From Alphaproteobacteria bacterium (GTDB lineage: Bacteria; Pseudomonadota; Alphaproteobacteria; Rhizobiales; JAJFHC01), in assembly GCA_021775805.1 (NCBI GenBank), contig JAJFHD010000015.1, forward strand, positions 62,001 to 126,000: a stretch of 64,000 nt of DNA, given 5' to 3'. The notes under the pieces are model-generated. The model searched no databases. It was not told the origin of the DNA and saw nothing but the letters and a program-made list of their open reading frames with translations. This document shows positions 1 to 8,523 of the stretch, in pieces; the first letter of the stretch is position 1, and the number at the start of each line of letters is the position of its first letter. A program made the position numbers and the translations under genes.

Positions 1-126
1 GGTTGGAAACGAGGCAAGGGTTGGGCGCCCGGATCGCACAACTACCAGGTTCTGCGCGGCTGGAACAAGGCCAAGGTCTATGTCCAGACAATCTCTGTCA
101 TGGCAACCAGGCTTGCCCAACGCTGA
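1..126 (+). CDS. C-terminal end of a lytic murein transglycosylase (partial)
   Basis: The window opens inside a reading frame that runs 41 codons to a TGA. The visible tail contains NYQVLRGWNKAKVYVQTIS followed by ATRLAQR. This resembles the final helices of MltB/SLT_2-type transglycosylases, where a pattern of N-(F/Y)-x2-L-x2-WN-x3-Y followed by a leucine-rich helix closes the catalytic domain. Such enzymes cleave peptidoglycan strands in the periplasm. The catalytic glutamate and signal peptide lie outside the window, so the call rests on this short tail alone. Confidence 0.55.
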   Translation, partial: GWKRGKGWAPGSHNYQVLRGWNKAKVYVQTISVMATRLAQR

Positions 127-216
127 ATATGCTGGCCGGGTCGAAAAGGAGAGTCGGTTGCCCTGCGCACGTTGTTGCTCTTACTTTCAGTGCCTGAATA
201 AAGAGGAACAGACATA

Positions 217-537
217 ATGATATATGACCACCGGACTTACACATGCCGTGCAGGAACCATTGCCCGGCATCTCAAACTTTACGATGAACTTGGCCGGTCA
301 CCGCAATGGCGGATTCTCGGGCGCCCTGTGCTCTATGCGTCGACCGATGTTGGCGATGTGAACAGCTATGTTCATGTTTGGGCCTATGCGGACGCTACCG
401 AGAGAGCCGAGAAACGTGCGGCAATGTGGGCGGATCCTGAATGGCTGGCCTACACGGTTAAATCAGCCGAGGCCGGATATCTGGTGAAGCAGGAAAACAA
501 GATTCTGGTGGCCACATCTTTCTTTGAGACAGACTGA
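217..537 (+). CDS. NIPSNAP family protein
   Basis: This 106-residue protein begins MIYDHRTYTCRAG and has the short alpha/beta ferredoxin-like layout of the NIPSNAP family: an N-terminal 'RxY...G' strand, a helix, then a central strand with the Y-x-H-V-W-A-Y signature near residues 51-57. Family members are small dimeric proteins of unclear biochemical role, often encoded beside catabolic oxidoreductases. An AGAGGA ribosome site lies about 8 bases before the ATG. The Gfo/Idh gene starts within 30 bases downstream, so the two are probably co-transcribed. The substrate is unknown. Confidence 0.85.
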   Translation: MIYDHRTYTCRAGTIARHLKLYDELGRSPQWRILGRPVLYASTDVGDVNSYVHVWAYADATERAEKRAAMWADPEWLAYTVKSAEAGYLVKQENKILVATSFFETD

Positions 538-565
538 TGCGTTTTCGGTCCGGTCGGTCATCCGC

Positions 566-1600
566 ATGAAGGAGCCAGTCCGCGTTTGCGTAGTCGGAAC
601 CGGCTTTTTCAGCCGGTTTCACTATGACGCCTGGTCGCGTATCGCCGGGGTCGAAGTGGTCGCCCTGTGCGCCGAGACACCGGAGCAGGCCCGGGAGGCC
701 TCCGAACGCCTCGGGGTCGAACGGTATTATAGCGACCTTGATCGTATGCTCACGGTTGAGACCCCCGACCTGCTCGACATCGTGACACCGCCACCGACGC
801 ACAGAAGATTTATCGAGTGTGCTGTGTCCCGTGGCGTCGCGGTTATCTGTCAGAAGCCGTTCTGCACCAGCCTCGAGGAAGCGCAGGCCGTGGTTGATGG
901 GATTGAGCGTGACGGCGGGTTTGTCGTTGTGCATGAGAATTTTCGCTTTCAACCCTGGTATCGCCAGATCCGAAGGCTTCTGGATGGCCGGGTTCTCGGC
1001 GACATCTATCAGGCAACGTTCCGCTTGCGCCCTGGCGATGGTCAGGGCCCTTCGGCCTACCTCGACCGCCAGCCCTATTTCCAGACCATGGAGCGGTTTC
1101 TGGTTCATGAAACCGCCATCCACTTCATCGATGTGTTCCGTTTTCTGTTTGGCGATGTCAAACAGCTTTACGCAAGCCTCTCACGGTTGAATCCGGCCAT
1201 CGCCGGTGAAGATGCAGGCGTCATCGTGATGGATCATGATAGTGGTGTCCGAACCCTGTTTGACGGCAACCGCCTGGTCGATCACGCCGCCGGCAATCAT
1301 CGTCTGACGATGGGCGAGATGCTGGTGGAGGGCGCCGACGCCGTCGCGCGGCTGGATGGCTGGGGCAGGCTTTGGCTAAGGGGTCACGGCGCGGCCGATG
1401 AAACGCCGGTTGCCTATGACTGGACCGACCGCGGGTTTGCCGGCGATTGTGTTTACAGCCTGCAGCGCCATGTGATCGATCATCTGCTCAACCAGACGCC
1501 GGTCAGCAACAGCGCCCGTGACTATCTTGCCAACCTCCGCCTCGAAGAGACCGTTTACACATCCAGCGCTGAAGGTCGCCGGATCGCGCTACAAGCCTGA
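566..1600 (+). CDS. Gfo/Idh/MocA family NAD(P)-dependent oxidoreductase
   Basis: The product is about 344 residues. An N-terminal Rossmann fold opens with VRVCVVGTGFFSRFHYDAW (glycine-rich dinucleotide loop). A QKP motif stands where the family usually has EKP, and the C-terminal substrate domain includes HETAIHFIDVFRFLFG, which holds the catalytic His. Family members oxidise or reduce sugars, inositols and related polyols in the cytoplasm. An in-frame ATG at 524 would overlap the NIPSNAP gene. The ATG at 566 is preferred because it places the Rossmann strand at the usual distance from the start. It probably forms a two-gene operon with the NIPSNAP gene. Substrate cannot be read from sequence. 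Confidence 0.9.
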   Translation: MKEPVRVCVVGTGFFSRFHYDAWSRIAGVEVVALCAETPEQAREASERLGVERYYSDLDRMLTVETPDLLDIVTPPPTHRRFIECAVSRGVAVICQKPFCTSLEEAQAVVDGIERDGGFVVVHENFRFQPWYRQIRRLLDGRVLGDIYQATFRLRPGDGQGPSAYLDRQPYFQTMERFLVHETAIHFIDVFRFLFGDVKQLYASLSRLNPAIAGEDAGVIVMDHDSGVRTLFDGNRLVDHAAGNHRLTMGEMLVEGADAVARLDGWGRLWLRGHGAADETPVAYDWTDRGFAGDCVYSLQRHVIDHLLNQTPVSNSARDYLANLRLEETVYTSSAEGRRIALQA

Positions 1601-1621
1601 GGCGCATCCTGACGCCCGTCT

Positions 1622-2344
1622 TCAGGCACGGGCAACTTCAATGGCCTCGGCAAGCGTGAACGTTCCGCCGAACAGGGCCCGGCCCGTAATCGCGCCTGCA
1701 ATGTTGGGCAGATACCGCAAGGTCGAAACGTCGTCGAGCGTCTTCACCGTACCGCTGGCAATGACCGGCAGGATGATTTCAGTCGCGATTTCCGTCGTCG
1801 CCGCGAGACTGCTGTCAGGCAGGTCGTCGTCACGGTCGATGTCGGTAAAGATCAATCCGGCAACATCCATCGTCTCGAACTGGCGGGCAAATTCCAACGG
1901 CGAGAACATGGTGGTTTCGCGCCAGCCCTCTACCACAACCTTGCCATCACGCGAGTCGACGCTGACAGTAATCTTGCCGGGATATTTGGTGCAGGCCTCG
2001 CGAACGAATGACGGGTCTTTGACTGCCGCCGTACCGACAACAACCCGGCCTGCACCCTGTTCCATCCACCAGTCGACGGCATTCATGCTGCGGATACCGC
2101 CGGCCACCTGAATCGGGACGGGGACCGCCTTGATGAGCGCGCAGACCAGGTCGCAATTGCCGTTCCCCCCGCCTTCGTCAACCGCGTCGAGATCGATCAC
2201 GTGCAGCCATTCCGCGCCTTGCGCGGCGAACTGTTTGGCGGCCTCCAGAGGGTCTACGTCGTAGACGACCGGCTGATCCATCTGGCCACGAACGAGATTG
2301 ACGCACTTACCGTTCTGCAATTCGATATCAGGGTAGATGATCAT
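1622..2344 (-). CDS. HisA-like (phosphoribosylformimino-AICAR ribotide isomerase family) paralogue
   Basis: A (beta/alpha)8 protein of 240 residues clearly related to HisA: IQVAGGIRSM, VVVGTAAVKDP, VSVDSRDGKVVVEGW, FTDIDRD and ITGRALFGG all have HisA counterparts. Several normally invariant positions differ. The N-terminal catalytic motif P-A-I-D-L reads P-D-I-E-L, so the first catalytic Asp is Glu. The D-R-D-G motif reads D-R-D-D, and the phosphate-binding S-G-G reads S-G-T. No other histidine gene is adjacent. This suggests a specialised paralogue rather than the housekeeping enzyme. The ATG at 2344 is chosen over a GTG at 2353 because AGGAG is correctly spaced only for the ATG. It converges on the Gfo/Idh gene. 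Confidence 0.85.
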   Translation of the reverse strand: MIIYPDIELQNGKCVNLVRGQMDQPVVYDVDPLEAAKQFAAQGAEWLHVIDLDAVDEGGGNGNCDLVCALIKAVPVPIQVAGGIRSMNAVDWWMEQGAGRVVVGTAAVKDPSFVREACTKYPGKITVSVDSRDGKVVVEGWRETTMFSPLEFARQFETMDVAGLIFTDIDRDDDLPDSSLAATTEIATEIILPVIASGTVKTLDDVSTLRYLPNIAGAITGRALFGGTFTLAEAIEVARA

Positions 2345-2473
2345 TGTCCGCACTCCTGGAAAACGTCGGCCTCACTCAAGGGAAGCGACCTTTCAGTATA
2401 GTACCATGAACAAAGTCGTGGCAATTCTGCGACCCATCATGGGCGGATTCCGGCGGCAACAGCCGGTGTAGCG

Positions 2474-3523
2474 TTAAAGCCCGAAATATTCCGGCGCATA
2501 ACCGAACAGCGCGGGCGTGCCACCGGTGTGAATGAACATCATGGACGTGCCCGGCGCGGCCTCGCGGGCACGCACGATGAGACCGGCCATGGCCTTGGCC
2601 GTATAGACCGGATCGAGTATCAGCGCCTCGGATTGCGCCGACATTTTGATGGCAGCCCGGGTGGCGTCGTTCATCTGGCCGTAACCGGGAGCCAGAACAT
2701 CGTCATAGATGTTGATGTCGGTATCAGACACCGGATTGGCGACGCCCAGCAGATCGGCGATCTCCTGGCAGCGCGATGTGATCCGGGGAACCTGGGCGTC
2801 GCGGGGTCGGCGCACGCAAATGCCCGATACCGTCGCCGTGCAGCCATAGGCCTTGAGACCGAACAGGAGGCCGCCATGAGTGTGTCCGCTCCCCGATGCC
2901 AGCACGATTTCATCGGGCGTGAAGCCCTGGCTGTCGAACTGTTCCATCAGTTCCCGGGCAGCGACCACATAACCCAGTGCGCCCAATGGGGCATGCCCCG
3001 GCGCCAGTGGAATGATGTAAGGGGACTTGCCTTCCTGACGCAGGGAATCCGCGATCTCGCCCAGCCTGCGGTCAGCGCCAGATTCGTCTTCGCCATCGGG
3101 ATAGGAATGAAGTGTCGCCCCCAGGATCTTGTCCAGCAGAACGTTTCCAGATTCGTGATAAAGCGCGGTCTGATTGGGCACGCGTTCTTCGAGCTGGATG
3201 TGGATGTCCATGCCCAGGGATCTGGCGCCTGCGGCGGCCAGCCGGACGAAATTGGACTGCACAGCACCGGTGATCAGGACCGTGTCGGCGTTTTGCGCGA
3301 CGGCATTGCCCAGATAGAATTCCAGCTGCCGCACCTTGTTGCCGCCGAAGGCAAGACCGGTACAGTCGTCACGTTTGACGGTCAGTCCGGCAAGGCCCAA
3401 TTCTTCCGCCATGCGTGGCATCGAGTCGATCGGCGTCGGCGCATGGCCAAGTCTTGCCCGTGGCATTCGGTCCAGCGCATCGCTGACGGATGCAGCCATG
3501 GGGGAGGTGACGGGGATGTTCAT
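2474..3523 (-). CDS. D-cysteine desulfhydrase / ACC-deaminase-like PLP enzyme
   Basis: The protein is 349 residues of fold-type II PLP enzyme. The Schiff-base lysine lies in GLAFGGNKVRQLEF (near residue 65), and further motifs are GAVQSNFVRLAAA and GSGHTHGGLLFGLKAYG. This pattern is typical of D-cysteine desulfhydrase and ACC deaminase, which convert D-cysteine to pyruvate, sulfide and ammonia, or open aminocyclopropane carboxylate. The start ATG overlaps the stop of the upstream TauE gene in an ATGA arrangement (3520-3523), implying translational coupling. The sulfur-exporter neighbour favours a desulfhydrase role, but that is inference. Confidence 0.85.
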   Translation of the reverse strand: MNIPVTSPMAASVSDALDRMPRARLGHAPTPIDSMPRMAEELGLAGLTVKRDDCTGLAFGGNKVRQLEFYLGNAVAQNADTVLITGAVQSNFVRLAAAGARSLGMDIHIQLEERVPNQTALYHESGNVLLDKILGATLHSYPDGEDESGADRRLGEIADSLRQEGKSPYIIPLAPGHAPLGALGYVVAARELMEQFDSQGFTPDEIVLASGSGHTHGGLLFGLKAYGCTATVSGICVRRPRDAQVPRITSRCQEIADLLGVANPVSDTDINIYDDVLAPGYGQMNDATRAAIKMSAQSEALILDPVYTAKAMAGLIVRAREAAPGTSMMFIHTGGTPALFGYAPEYFGL

Positions 3524-4269
3524 TTCCAAACTCCAGCATCTATGAGCAGGCCTATACCGGTTCCGGCGAGGATTGCCATGACGATACGACGAAACAGGGT
3601 TTCATTGATATGGTTGGCGAGCATTCTGCCCGATAATATGCCAACGGCTGTGGCCGGCAACAGTAGCAGCGAATTCCACCATGCCTCGACGTTGCCCCCC
3701 TCCAAAAACGATTGTACCGCGAGCACGGCCGGGTATGAAAACAGGAACAGCGCCAGAATCGTTGCGCGCACCACATCCTTTGAATAGTTCGCATAGGACA
3801 GCCAAGCCGCGGGAACCGGCCCGGGCATCGCCAGGCACGCACTCATGATGCCGGAAAGAACGCCGGCGGCGATACCTTGTGTCCGGCCGGTATCGGGAGG
3901 GCCGTCCTTGACATTCCGCGGCAGGAATCCGGCGAGGGGGATCAGCATCGCCAGAACCACGATGCCCGCGAGCAGCTTGATCGCGGCAATGTCGAACGTC
4001 AGGTAAACGTACAGCCCGGCGGGAATTCCCAGGCAGGTACCCAGGCAGACACGCTTCAGAAAACTCATGTCGACCTGGTGTCGCAGCGACGGCACCAGCA
4101 TTATCGCGATTGCCAGGGAGAGCAGGGCGGACATCTGAATAGCGGCGGTACTGCCGATCACCAGCAGAAATACCGGACCGGCCAGGAGACCGAAACCGAT
4201 TCCGATCGCCGCCTGGATTAGCGCAGCGGCAAACACGACAACATTGAGGATGATCAGGTCAGGAGACAC
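3520..4269 (-). CDS. Sulfite exporter TauE/SafE family membrane protein
   Basis: A 249-residue hydrophobic protein with about seven to eight predicted membrane helices. The early AALIQAAIGIGFGLLAGPVF and the mid-protein GVLSGIMSACLAMPGPVPA are the two half-repeats characteristic of TauE/SafE permeases, which export sulfite, sulfoacetate or related anions across the inner membrane. Translation probably starts at GTG (4269). Its stop overlaps the start of the D-cysteine desulfhydrase gene by four bases, so the two are coupled, suggesting export of a sulfur product or by-product. Confidence 0.88.
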   Translation of the reverse strand: MSPDLIILNVVVFAAALIQAAIGIGFGLLAGPVFLLVIGSTAAIQMSALLSLAIAIMLVPSLRHQVDMSFLKRVCLGTCLGIPAGLYVYLTFDIAAIKLLAGIVVLAMLIPLAGFLPRNVKDGPPDTGRTQGIAAGVLSGIMSACLAMPGPVPAAWLSYANYSKDVVRATILALFLFSYPAVLAVQSFLEGGNVEAWWNSLLLLPATAVGILSGRMLANHINETLFRRIVMAILAGTGIGLLIDAGVWK

Positions 4270-4346
4270 GGGCGTTTCCGAATGCGGGGATGGAGTCAGG
4301 TTCGTGATAACCTAGATCCGGATCGCATTGGAAAATATTTTGCACG

Positions 4347-4910
4347 TCACAAGTAGATGGCTGCCCTTTCAAGGGACACGGTGTCTTCCAATTCCTCTGT
4401 TTCGGTTTCCATGTGAAGCGACCGGATGCGGCGCTCCGGTCCGCAATAACCTTGGTCCTCGCGCCGTCGGCGGCACGGACCGAAAAATTCACCGGGAACG
4501 GAGATGTATGGGCGCGGCCTGTCGATCACATCGCGTAGCCGCTGCATCAGATCTATCGGCCGCACGGGTTTTACGACAAAGCCGTCGACCCCGATGTCTA
4601 TCGCCTTTTTCACAACAGGCAGACTGGCGTGCGCGGTCAGAAGAATGATCGGAACCCGTGAGTCCGGCAGATCGCCGTCCCTTCGCACCAACCGTGTGAA
4701 TTCGAACCCGTCGAGCAGCGGCATGTGGAGGTCCGCGATAACCGCATCGAACAGCTGTACCTTGAGGCGCTCCATCGCTTCTGCGGCGTCGGTCGTCTTG
4801 ACGACGGTGCGTATGCCGAAGCCTTTGAGAACCTGTCCGGCAATCTCCAGGAAATGCCGGCTGTCGTCGACCAGGAGAATTCGCAGGTGTTCTAATTCGC
4901 ACTTTTGCAT
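4347..4910 (-). CDS. Single-domain response regulator (CheY-like receiver)
   Basis: A 187-residue protein with one receiver domain (residues 9-130). The acidic pair D15/D16 lies in LLVDDSRHF, the phospho-acceptor is D60 in IADLHMPLLDGFEF, the Thr is in IILLTAHAS, and the conserved Lys is in FVVKPVRP. The C-terminal 55 residues hold FFGPCRRRRE and GPERRIRS, an Arg-rich tail seen in many alphaproteobacterial stand-alone receivers, with no DNA-binding or enzymatic output domain. No histidine kinase lies nearby, so its partner must be encoded elsewhere. No clear ribosome-binding site precedes the ATG. Confidence 0.9.
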   Translation of the reverse strand: MQKCELEHLRILLVDDSRHFLEIAGQVLKGFGIRTVVKTTDAAEAMERLKVQLFDAVIADLHMPLLDGFEFTRLVRRDGDLPDSRVPIILLTAHASLPVVKKAIDIGVDGFVVKPVRPIDLMQRLRDVIDRPRPYISVPGEFFGPCRRRREDQGYCGPERRIRSLHMETETEELEDTVSLERAAIYL

Positions 4911-5020
4911 GTCGGGTGCCGCGGCAATGATAGTTCGGTTTATCCGAGCGTGAACAATAGCAGGTCGCCGTGAAACCTACTCTAAGGCGGTCGTTAAGAT
5001 TTTAATCAAATTGGAAAGCC

Positions 5021-5440
5021 TCAGGCGGACCGTGCCGATTTTGCCTCCCGGGACATGTCCTTGAGGCTGGCCAGCGCCGCCTCCGCCCGGTCTTCGGGCA
5101 CGAACAAATGGTCATGATGGAACCCGGCAACCGGATTGACCCCCATCCCCAGTTCTGACAGGCGTGCTGCCACGGCCGCCAGGAAGCCGACGGCTTCCAG
5201 GGCCGAATGCACCTGGAGCGTGATCATGCGGCAGGGAAAAGCGTGGGCGATGTTGTTCCGGACGGCCACGGCGCGCTCGAGGATCAGCGTTGTTCCCTCG
5301 GCCTCGGTAAAGATCATCCGTGGTTTGAGGCCGTAGGGCGGCTCGGTATCCGGTGGCAGGCAGGCGAACACGAAAGTCGCGTCATGAAGCAGGGGTTCCA
5401 TTTCGGCAATCAGGCGTTCAAGGACGGTTATGCCGGTCAT
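5021..5440 (-). CDS. ACT-domain-containing protein (DUF2241-like)
   Basis: The protein is about 139 residues, starting MTGITVLERLIAEMEPLL. The C-terminal half, ITLQVHSALEAVGFLAAVAA followed by GMGVNPVAGFHHDHLFVP, is an ACT-like ligand-binding fold of the type annotated as DUF2241/ACT. ACT domains usually sense amino acids. Upstream in-frame starts exist (TTG 5467, ATG 5449), and the choice is uncertain because no site has a strong ribosome-binding sequence. It is a single gene between the receiver and the TctC-like gene, and its ligand is unknown. Confidence 0.75.
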   Translation of the reverse strand: MTGITVLERLIAEMEPLLHDATFVFACLPPDTEPPYGLKPRMIFTEAEGTTLILERAVAVRNNIAHAFPCRMITLQVHSALEAVGFLAAVAARLSELGMGVNPVAGFHHDHLFVPEDRAEAALASLKDMSREAKSARSA

Positions 5441-5603
5441 GGGGTACATGCTGCGTGGTTGGAACAATGATGCCCAACCTATACCAAAATAGATCAGGCG
5501 TCCTCAACACCTTCTCGAGGGTGAGGCCGCCGTCCGCCGCGCGTGAGGGTGGGGGTCGCCGATGGCAGTCATTCAGGAGCACTCGGCCCCGCCAGAATTC
5601 GCG

Positions 5604-6593
5604 TCAGTTGATCTTCCCCATACGGATCAGGATCTTGCGGTGAACTTCTTTTTCATCAGCCCAGTACTTCTGGAGTTCGGCATCGGTGATAAAACGGCCC
5701 CGAAGGCTCTTCTGGTTCATGTAGTCCTGCCATTCCTTGGACTCGTAGACCTCGCGAAACAGTTCGCGGTAGAATTCCGCGGCATCCGGGCCGATGCCGG
5801 GCGGTGCGACAATGCTCCGCTGCATGAAGTAGGTCATGTTCTGGCCTTTTTCGGTAAAGGTCGGCACATCCTTGAACATGTCGAGGCGCTCCGGCGTGAA
5901 GGCGGCCAGGGGCTCGGTAATGCCCTCGAGATAGTACTTTTCCTGTTCCGCCGGATTGTTGACCGTCGACTGGGCTTTTTCCTGCGCCAGTTCCTTGGCC
6001 ACCCGGCCGCCGCCCTTGAACGGCTTGTACTTCATCTTCAGACCGTAGGCGTCGTTCAGGAAATCCGTCAGCAGATTGTCTTCCGATGCCGTTCCTGTGC
6101 CGGCCATGGTCCAACGCGAGCCCATCTTGGCTGCCGCCTGGACAAAACCCTCAAGCGACTTGATGCCGGATTTCTTGTGCACCCAGAGCAGAAAGGTGTC
6201 TTCGGCCATGCGCGCCACCGGGGTGTACTTTGCGATGTCGATCTTGAGGTCGGGGCGTCTGAGCGGTGTGGTGTAGAAGCTGTTGAGCGTGACCATGATC
6301 ACATGCGGGTTGCCGCGGTTCTTCTTCAGGTATGATAAAGCATCCGCGCCCGAGTTGCCGGGCTTGTTCACCGGGTTGAAGGGCACGGGCGAGAGTTCCT
6401 CGGACTCTATGATGCGCGAGAACAGGCGTGCCATCTTGTCCGCGCCGCCGCCCTTGCCAGCCATGACCACAAGCTCGACCGGCTGTTGCGGATACCATTC
6501 CGCGAAAGCCTTTGTGTCGGCGAAGGCTGAAACAACAGCCAGCCCGGATAGAAGCACCGGCCTGATCACACAGCGGCGAATGAAACTCGACAT
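5604..6593 (-). CDS. TctC-like periplasmic substrate-binding protein (orphan)
   Basis: A 329-residue protein with a signal peptide (residues 1 to about 31, ending AFADTKAFAEW). Typical TTT (Bug/TctC) features follow: VELVVMAGKGGGADKMARLF, the VNKPGNSGADALSYLK region and the PPGIGPDAAEFYRELF C-terminal motif. These proteins bind carboxylates and deliver them to a TctAB permease. No TctA or TctB gene is adjacent, so it either uses a distant permease or acts as a sensor. AAGGAAG lies about 7 bases before the ATG. It follows the TAXI-type binding-protein gene in the same direction, separated by a strong hairpin. Confidence 0.87.
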   Translation of the reverse strand: MSSFIRRCVIRPVLLSGLAVVSAFADTKAFAEWYPQQPVELVVMAGKGGGADKMARLFSRIIESEELSPVPFNPVNKPGNSGADALSYLKKNRGNPHVIMVTLNSFYTTPLRRPDLKIDIAKYTPVARMAEDTFLLWVHKKSGIKSLEGFVQAAAKMGSRWTMAGTGTASEDNLLTDFLNDAYGLKMKYKPFKGGGRVAKELAQEKAQSTVNNPAEQEKYYLEGITEPLAAFTPERLDMFKDVPTFTEKGQNMTYFMQRSIVAPPGIGPDAAEFYRELFREVYESKEWQDYMNQKSLRGRFITDAELQKYWADEKEVHRKILIRMGKIN

Positions 6594-6619
6594 AACATCT
6601 TCCTTCGATATCGGGGCGG

Positions 6620-6646
6620 CGAACCCCGGCGGGCGGCCGGGGTTCG
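6620..6646. terminator. Intercistronic 10-bp stem-loop
   Basis: CGAACCCCGG and CCGGGGTTCG form a perfect 10-bp stem around a 7-base loop. It sits between the TAXI gene (upstream on the minus strand) and the TctC-like gene. No run of T follows on the minus strand, so it may be an mRNA-stability or attenuation hairpin rather than a full terminator. Confidence 0.5.
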
Positions 6647-6663
6647 AGGCTTGGGTGGCATTG

Positions 6664-7800
6664 TTATTGCGGATTTTTTTTCAGCCAGCGCTGGAAGTCC
6701 TGAAACAGGTTCTCCGCCTGTTGCGGGGTAATGGTGCCGGCGGCCGGGACAACGTTGACTTCCGTGAAGAACCGTTGAAACGCAACACGAAGGGCCGGTT
6801 CCGGACAATCATGACCGCTTCCGATTGCGGTTGAGGCGAGGACGGCGTCAACGGCCTGAACCCGGTTCCATCCGGGAATGTGAGCCGCAAGGTTCACTTC
6901 CGACCATTTGGAGTGGTACGGCTTTTCCTGAAGTTTCGGAAATTTCTTGAAAAAGGCATCGATGAACTTGGCCACATTCTGATAGCGGCTGGTGTCGGTC
7001 TTCCAGTTGAAGGCCATCAGCGCATTGCCGACGGCAAGGGTGGAGACGCTCTTGCCTTTGGGAATCAGGTTGGGGTAGTCCTCGCTGGTCAAGGTCGACG
7101 GCAGATAGGTGTTCTGGACCGCGTCGCTCAGCGGCACCGGGATAAAGCGCAACTTGTCCGCAGGCCTGATCCGCTTGAACAGGTTGAGCGGTTTGCCTTC
7201 CACATAGATCATGGCGTCGATCTGGCCTGCCTTGAGCATTTCCAGTGCAGTGTCTGGCTCCTGGAAGATAGGCTTGATCGGTATGTTCAGGCTGTTGAGA
7301 AGCAGGGACGAGGTCACATAACTGCCATCGGTCTGCGGCCCGATGCTGACTTTTCGGCCTGCCAGCTGTTTCAGCGACTTGAACGGCGCCCGGGCGAGGA
7401 TGTGGACCTCCTCGTTGAACAGTTTCGCAATGTAGCGCACGCGCCGCTCAATGCCGCCGTGCACGCGTTGCTTTTTCATGTAGTCCAGAACATCGGTCTG
7501 GACGATGGCGAGATCGACGCCCTTGAGATAGAGCATGTCGGCCACATTCTGCAGCGAGCCTTCGCCCATCAGCGAGAGCAGGCGCAAGCCCTCCGTACCG
7601 TCCACCAGCGACGACAGTTCCGACGCCATCTGAAACGATGTCGAGTGCATGCCTCCGGAGACAATTCTGACAACGCCTGCATTGGCCTGCTTTCTCAGTT
7701 TCCAGGTCGACGATTGCCCGCCAGTCGATTGCGCTGTGGCTTGATGAATTGGTGTGATCAGACAGGCAAGCAAAACTGCCGCCACAGCAAGATACTTCAT
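6664..7800 (-). CDS. TAXI-family TRAP transporter solute-binding protein (orphan)
   Basis: A 378-residue exported protein. The start at 7800 (MKYLAVAAVLLACLITP) is chosen because it gives a clean signal peptide and is preceded by GAGGG at good spacing; a longer frame upstream has neither. The mature part shows TAXI-family features: VRIVSGGMHSTSFQMASELS, VDLAIVQTDVLDYMK, GRKVSIGPQTDGSYVTS and IDAMIYVEGKP. TAXI proteins normally feed a fused DctQM permease, but none is adjacent. The next gene in the same direction is a TctC-like binding protein, so two unrelated types of binding protein are paired without a permease. Confidence 0.88.
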   Translation of the reverse strand: MKYLAVAAVLLACLITPIHQATAQSTGGQSSTWKLRKQANAGVVRIVSGGMHSTSFQMASELSSLVDGTEGLRLLSLMGEGSLQNVADMLYLKGVDLAIVQTDVLDYMKKQRVHGGIERRVRYIAKLFNEEVHILARAPFKSLKQLAGRKVSIGPQTDGSYVTSSLLLNSLNIPIKPIFQEPDTALEMLKAGQIDAMIYVEGKPLNLFKRIRPADKLRFIPVPLSDAVQNTYLPSTLTSEDYPNLIPKGKSVSTLAVGNALMAFNWKTDTSRYQNVAKFIDAFFKKFPKLQEKPYHSKWSEVNLAAHIPGWNRVQAVDAVLASTAIGSGHDCPEPALRVAFQRFFTEVNVVPAAGTITPQQAENLFQDFQRWLKKNPQ

Positions 7801-8037
7801 GACATGTTTCCCTCTACGACACTGATCGGGATGAACGTTGACGGCTTCAACCAACGCGCATGCAAACCGATCGCTTGAATGCGTGCGGAGACTCCGGATG
7901 TTTGTGTGCGTGCAGCCCGCCGGAATTCCCACCGCTATTTGAGATCAAACTGATGTGGCGTATTTTGGGCTGGTTCGCGGCAGTTATGTGGGCAAACTTT
8001 GGCGGGACCGCCGACGGCCCCTCCGGGCACCGTGGGT

Positions 8038-8397
8038 TTACGGCTTGTTTCTCACCTCGACGTGCTGCAGCCGGCCCTGGTGGACAATGACATATTCCAG
8101 CCCGGAAAAGTCGACGTCGTCCCCGTCGGCGGTGGTGCCCGTCATGACAAAGTCGAACAACACGATACCCGGCCGGACCTCCTCGGCTGAGTTGATGTGC
8201 CAGTGGAGAGACCTGAAACCGGCATGGAACGTCCGCTGCATGGCAATGATGTTTTCGGCCCCCAGATGAAGACCGGTGTTGAGGGAGCTGTAGGTGCTCG
8301 ACGGTGTGAACAGCCGTTCGATCTCGTCGAGGCGTCCCTGGTTGGAGAGGTCGAAGTAGTGTTGGGCGAGATCAAGGGCGTCGCGCATGGTGTCCAT
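8038..8397 (-). CDS. SnoaL/NTF2-like small protein
   Basis: The product is about 119 residues from MDTMRDALDLAQHYFDLSNQ. A helix followed by strands (LHWHINSAEEVRPGIVLFDF and LEYVIVHQGRLQHVEVRN) gives the cone-like fold of the SnoaL/NTF2 superfamily, whose members bind small ligands or act as isomerases or hydrolases. The open frame continues upstream across the tRNA gene, but that part is not coding. An alternative ATG at 8388 is also possible. It is a single gene between tRNA-Val and the TAXI gene, with unknown function. Confidence 0.75.
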   Translation of the reverse strand: MDTMRDALDLAQHYFDLSNQGRLDEIERLFTPSSTYSSLNTGLHLGAENIIAMQRTFHAGFRSLHWHINSAEEVRPGIVLFDFVMTGTTADGDDVDFSGLEYVIVHQGRLQHVEVRNKP

Positions 8398-8523
8398 CCG
8401 TTTAGCTGGATCAGGAATTGTGCACATTACACTGCACGATTCCCGTGCACGATGCAGCATGCCAGCGCTGCGTCGCAGACCCGGAACCGCGCCACATGCC
8501 AAGAATGTCTTTCGGTAAGGAAA

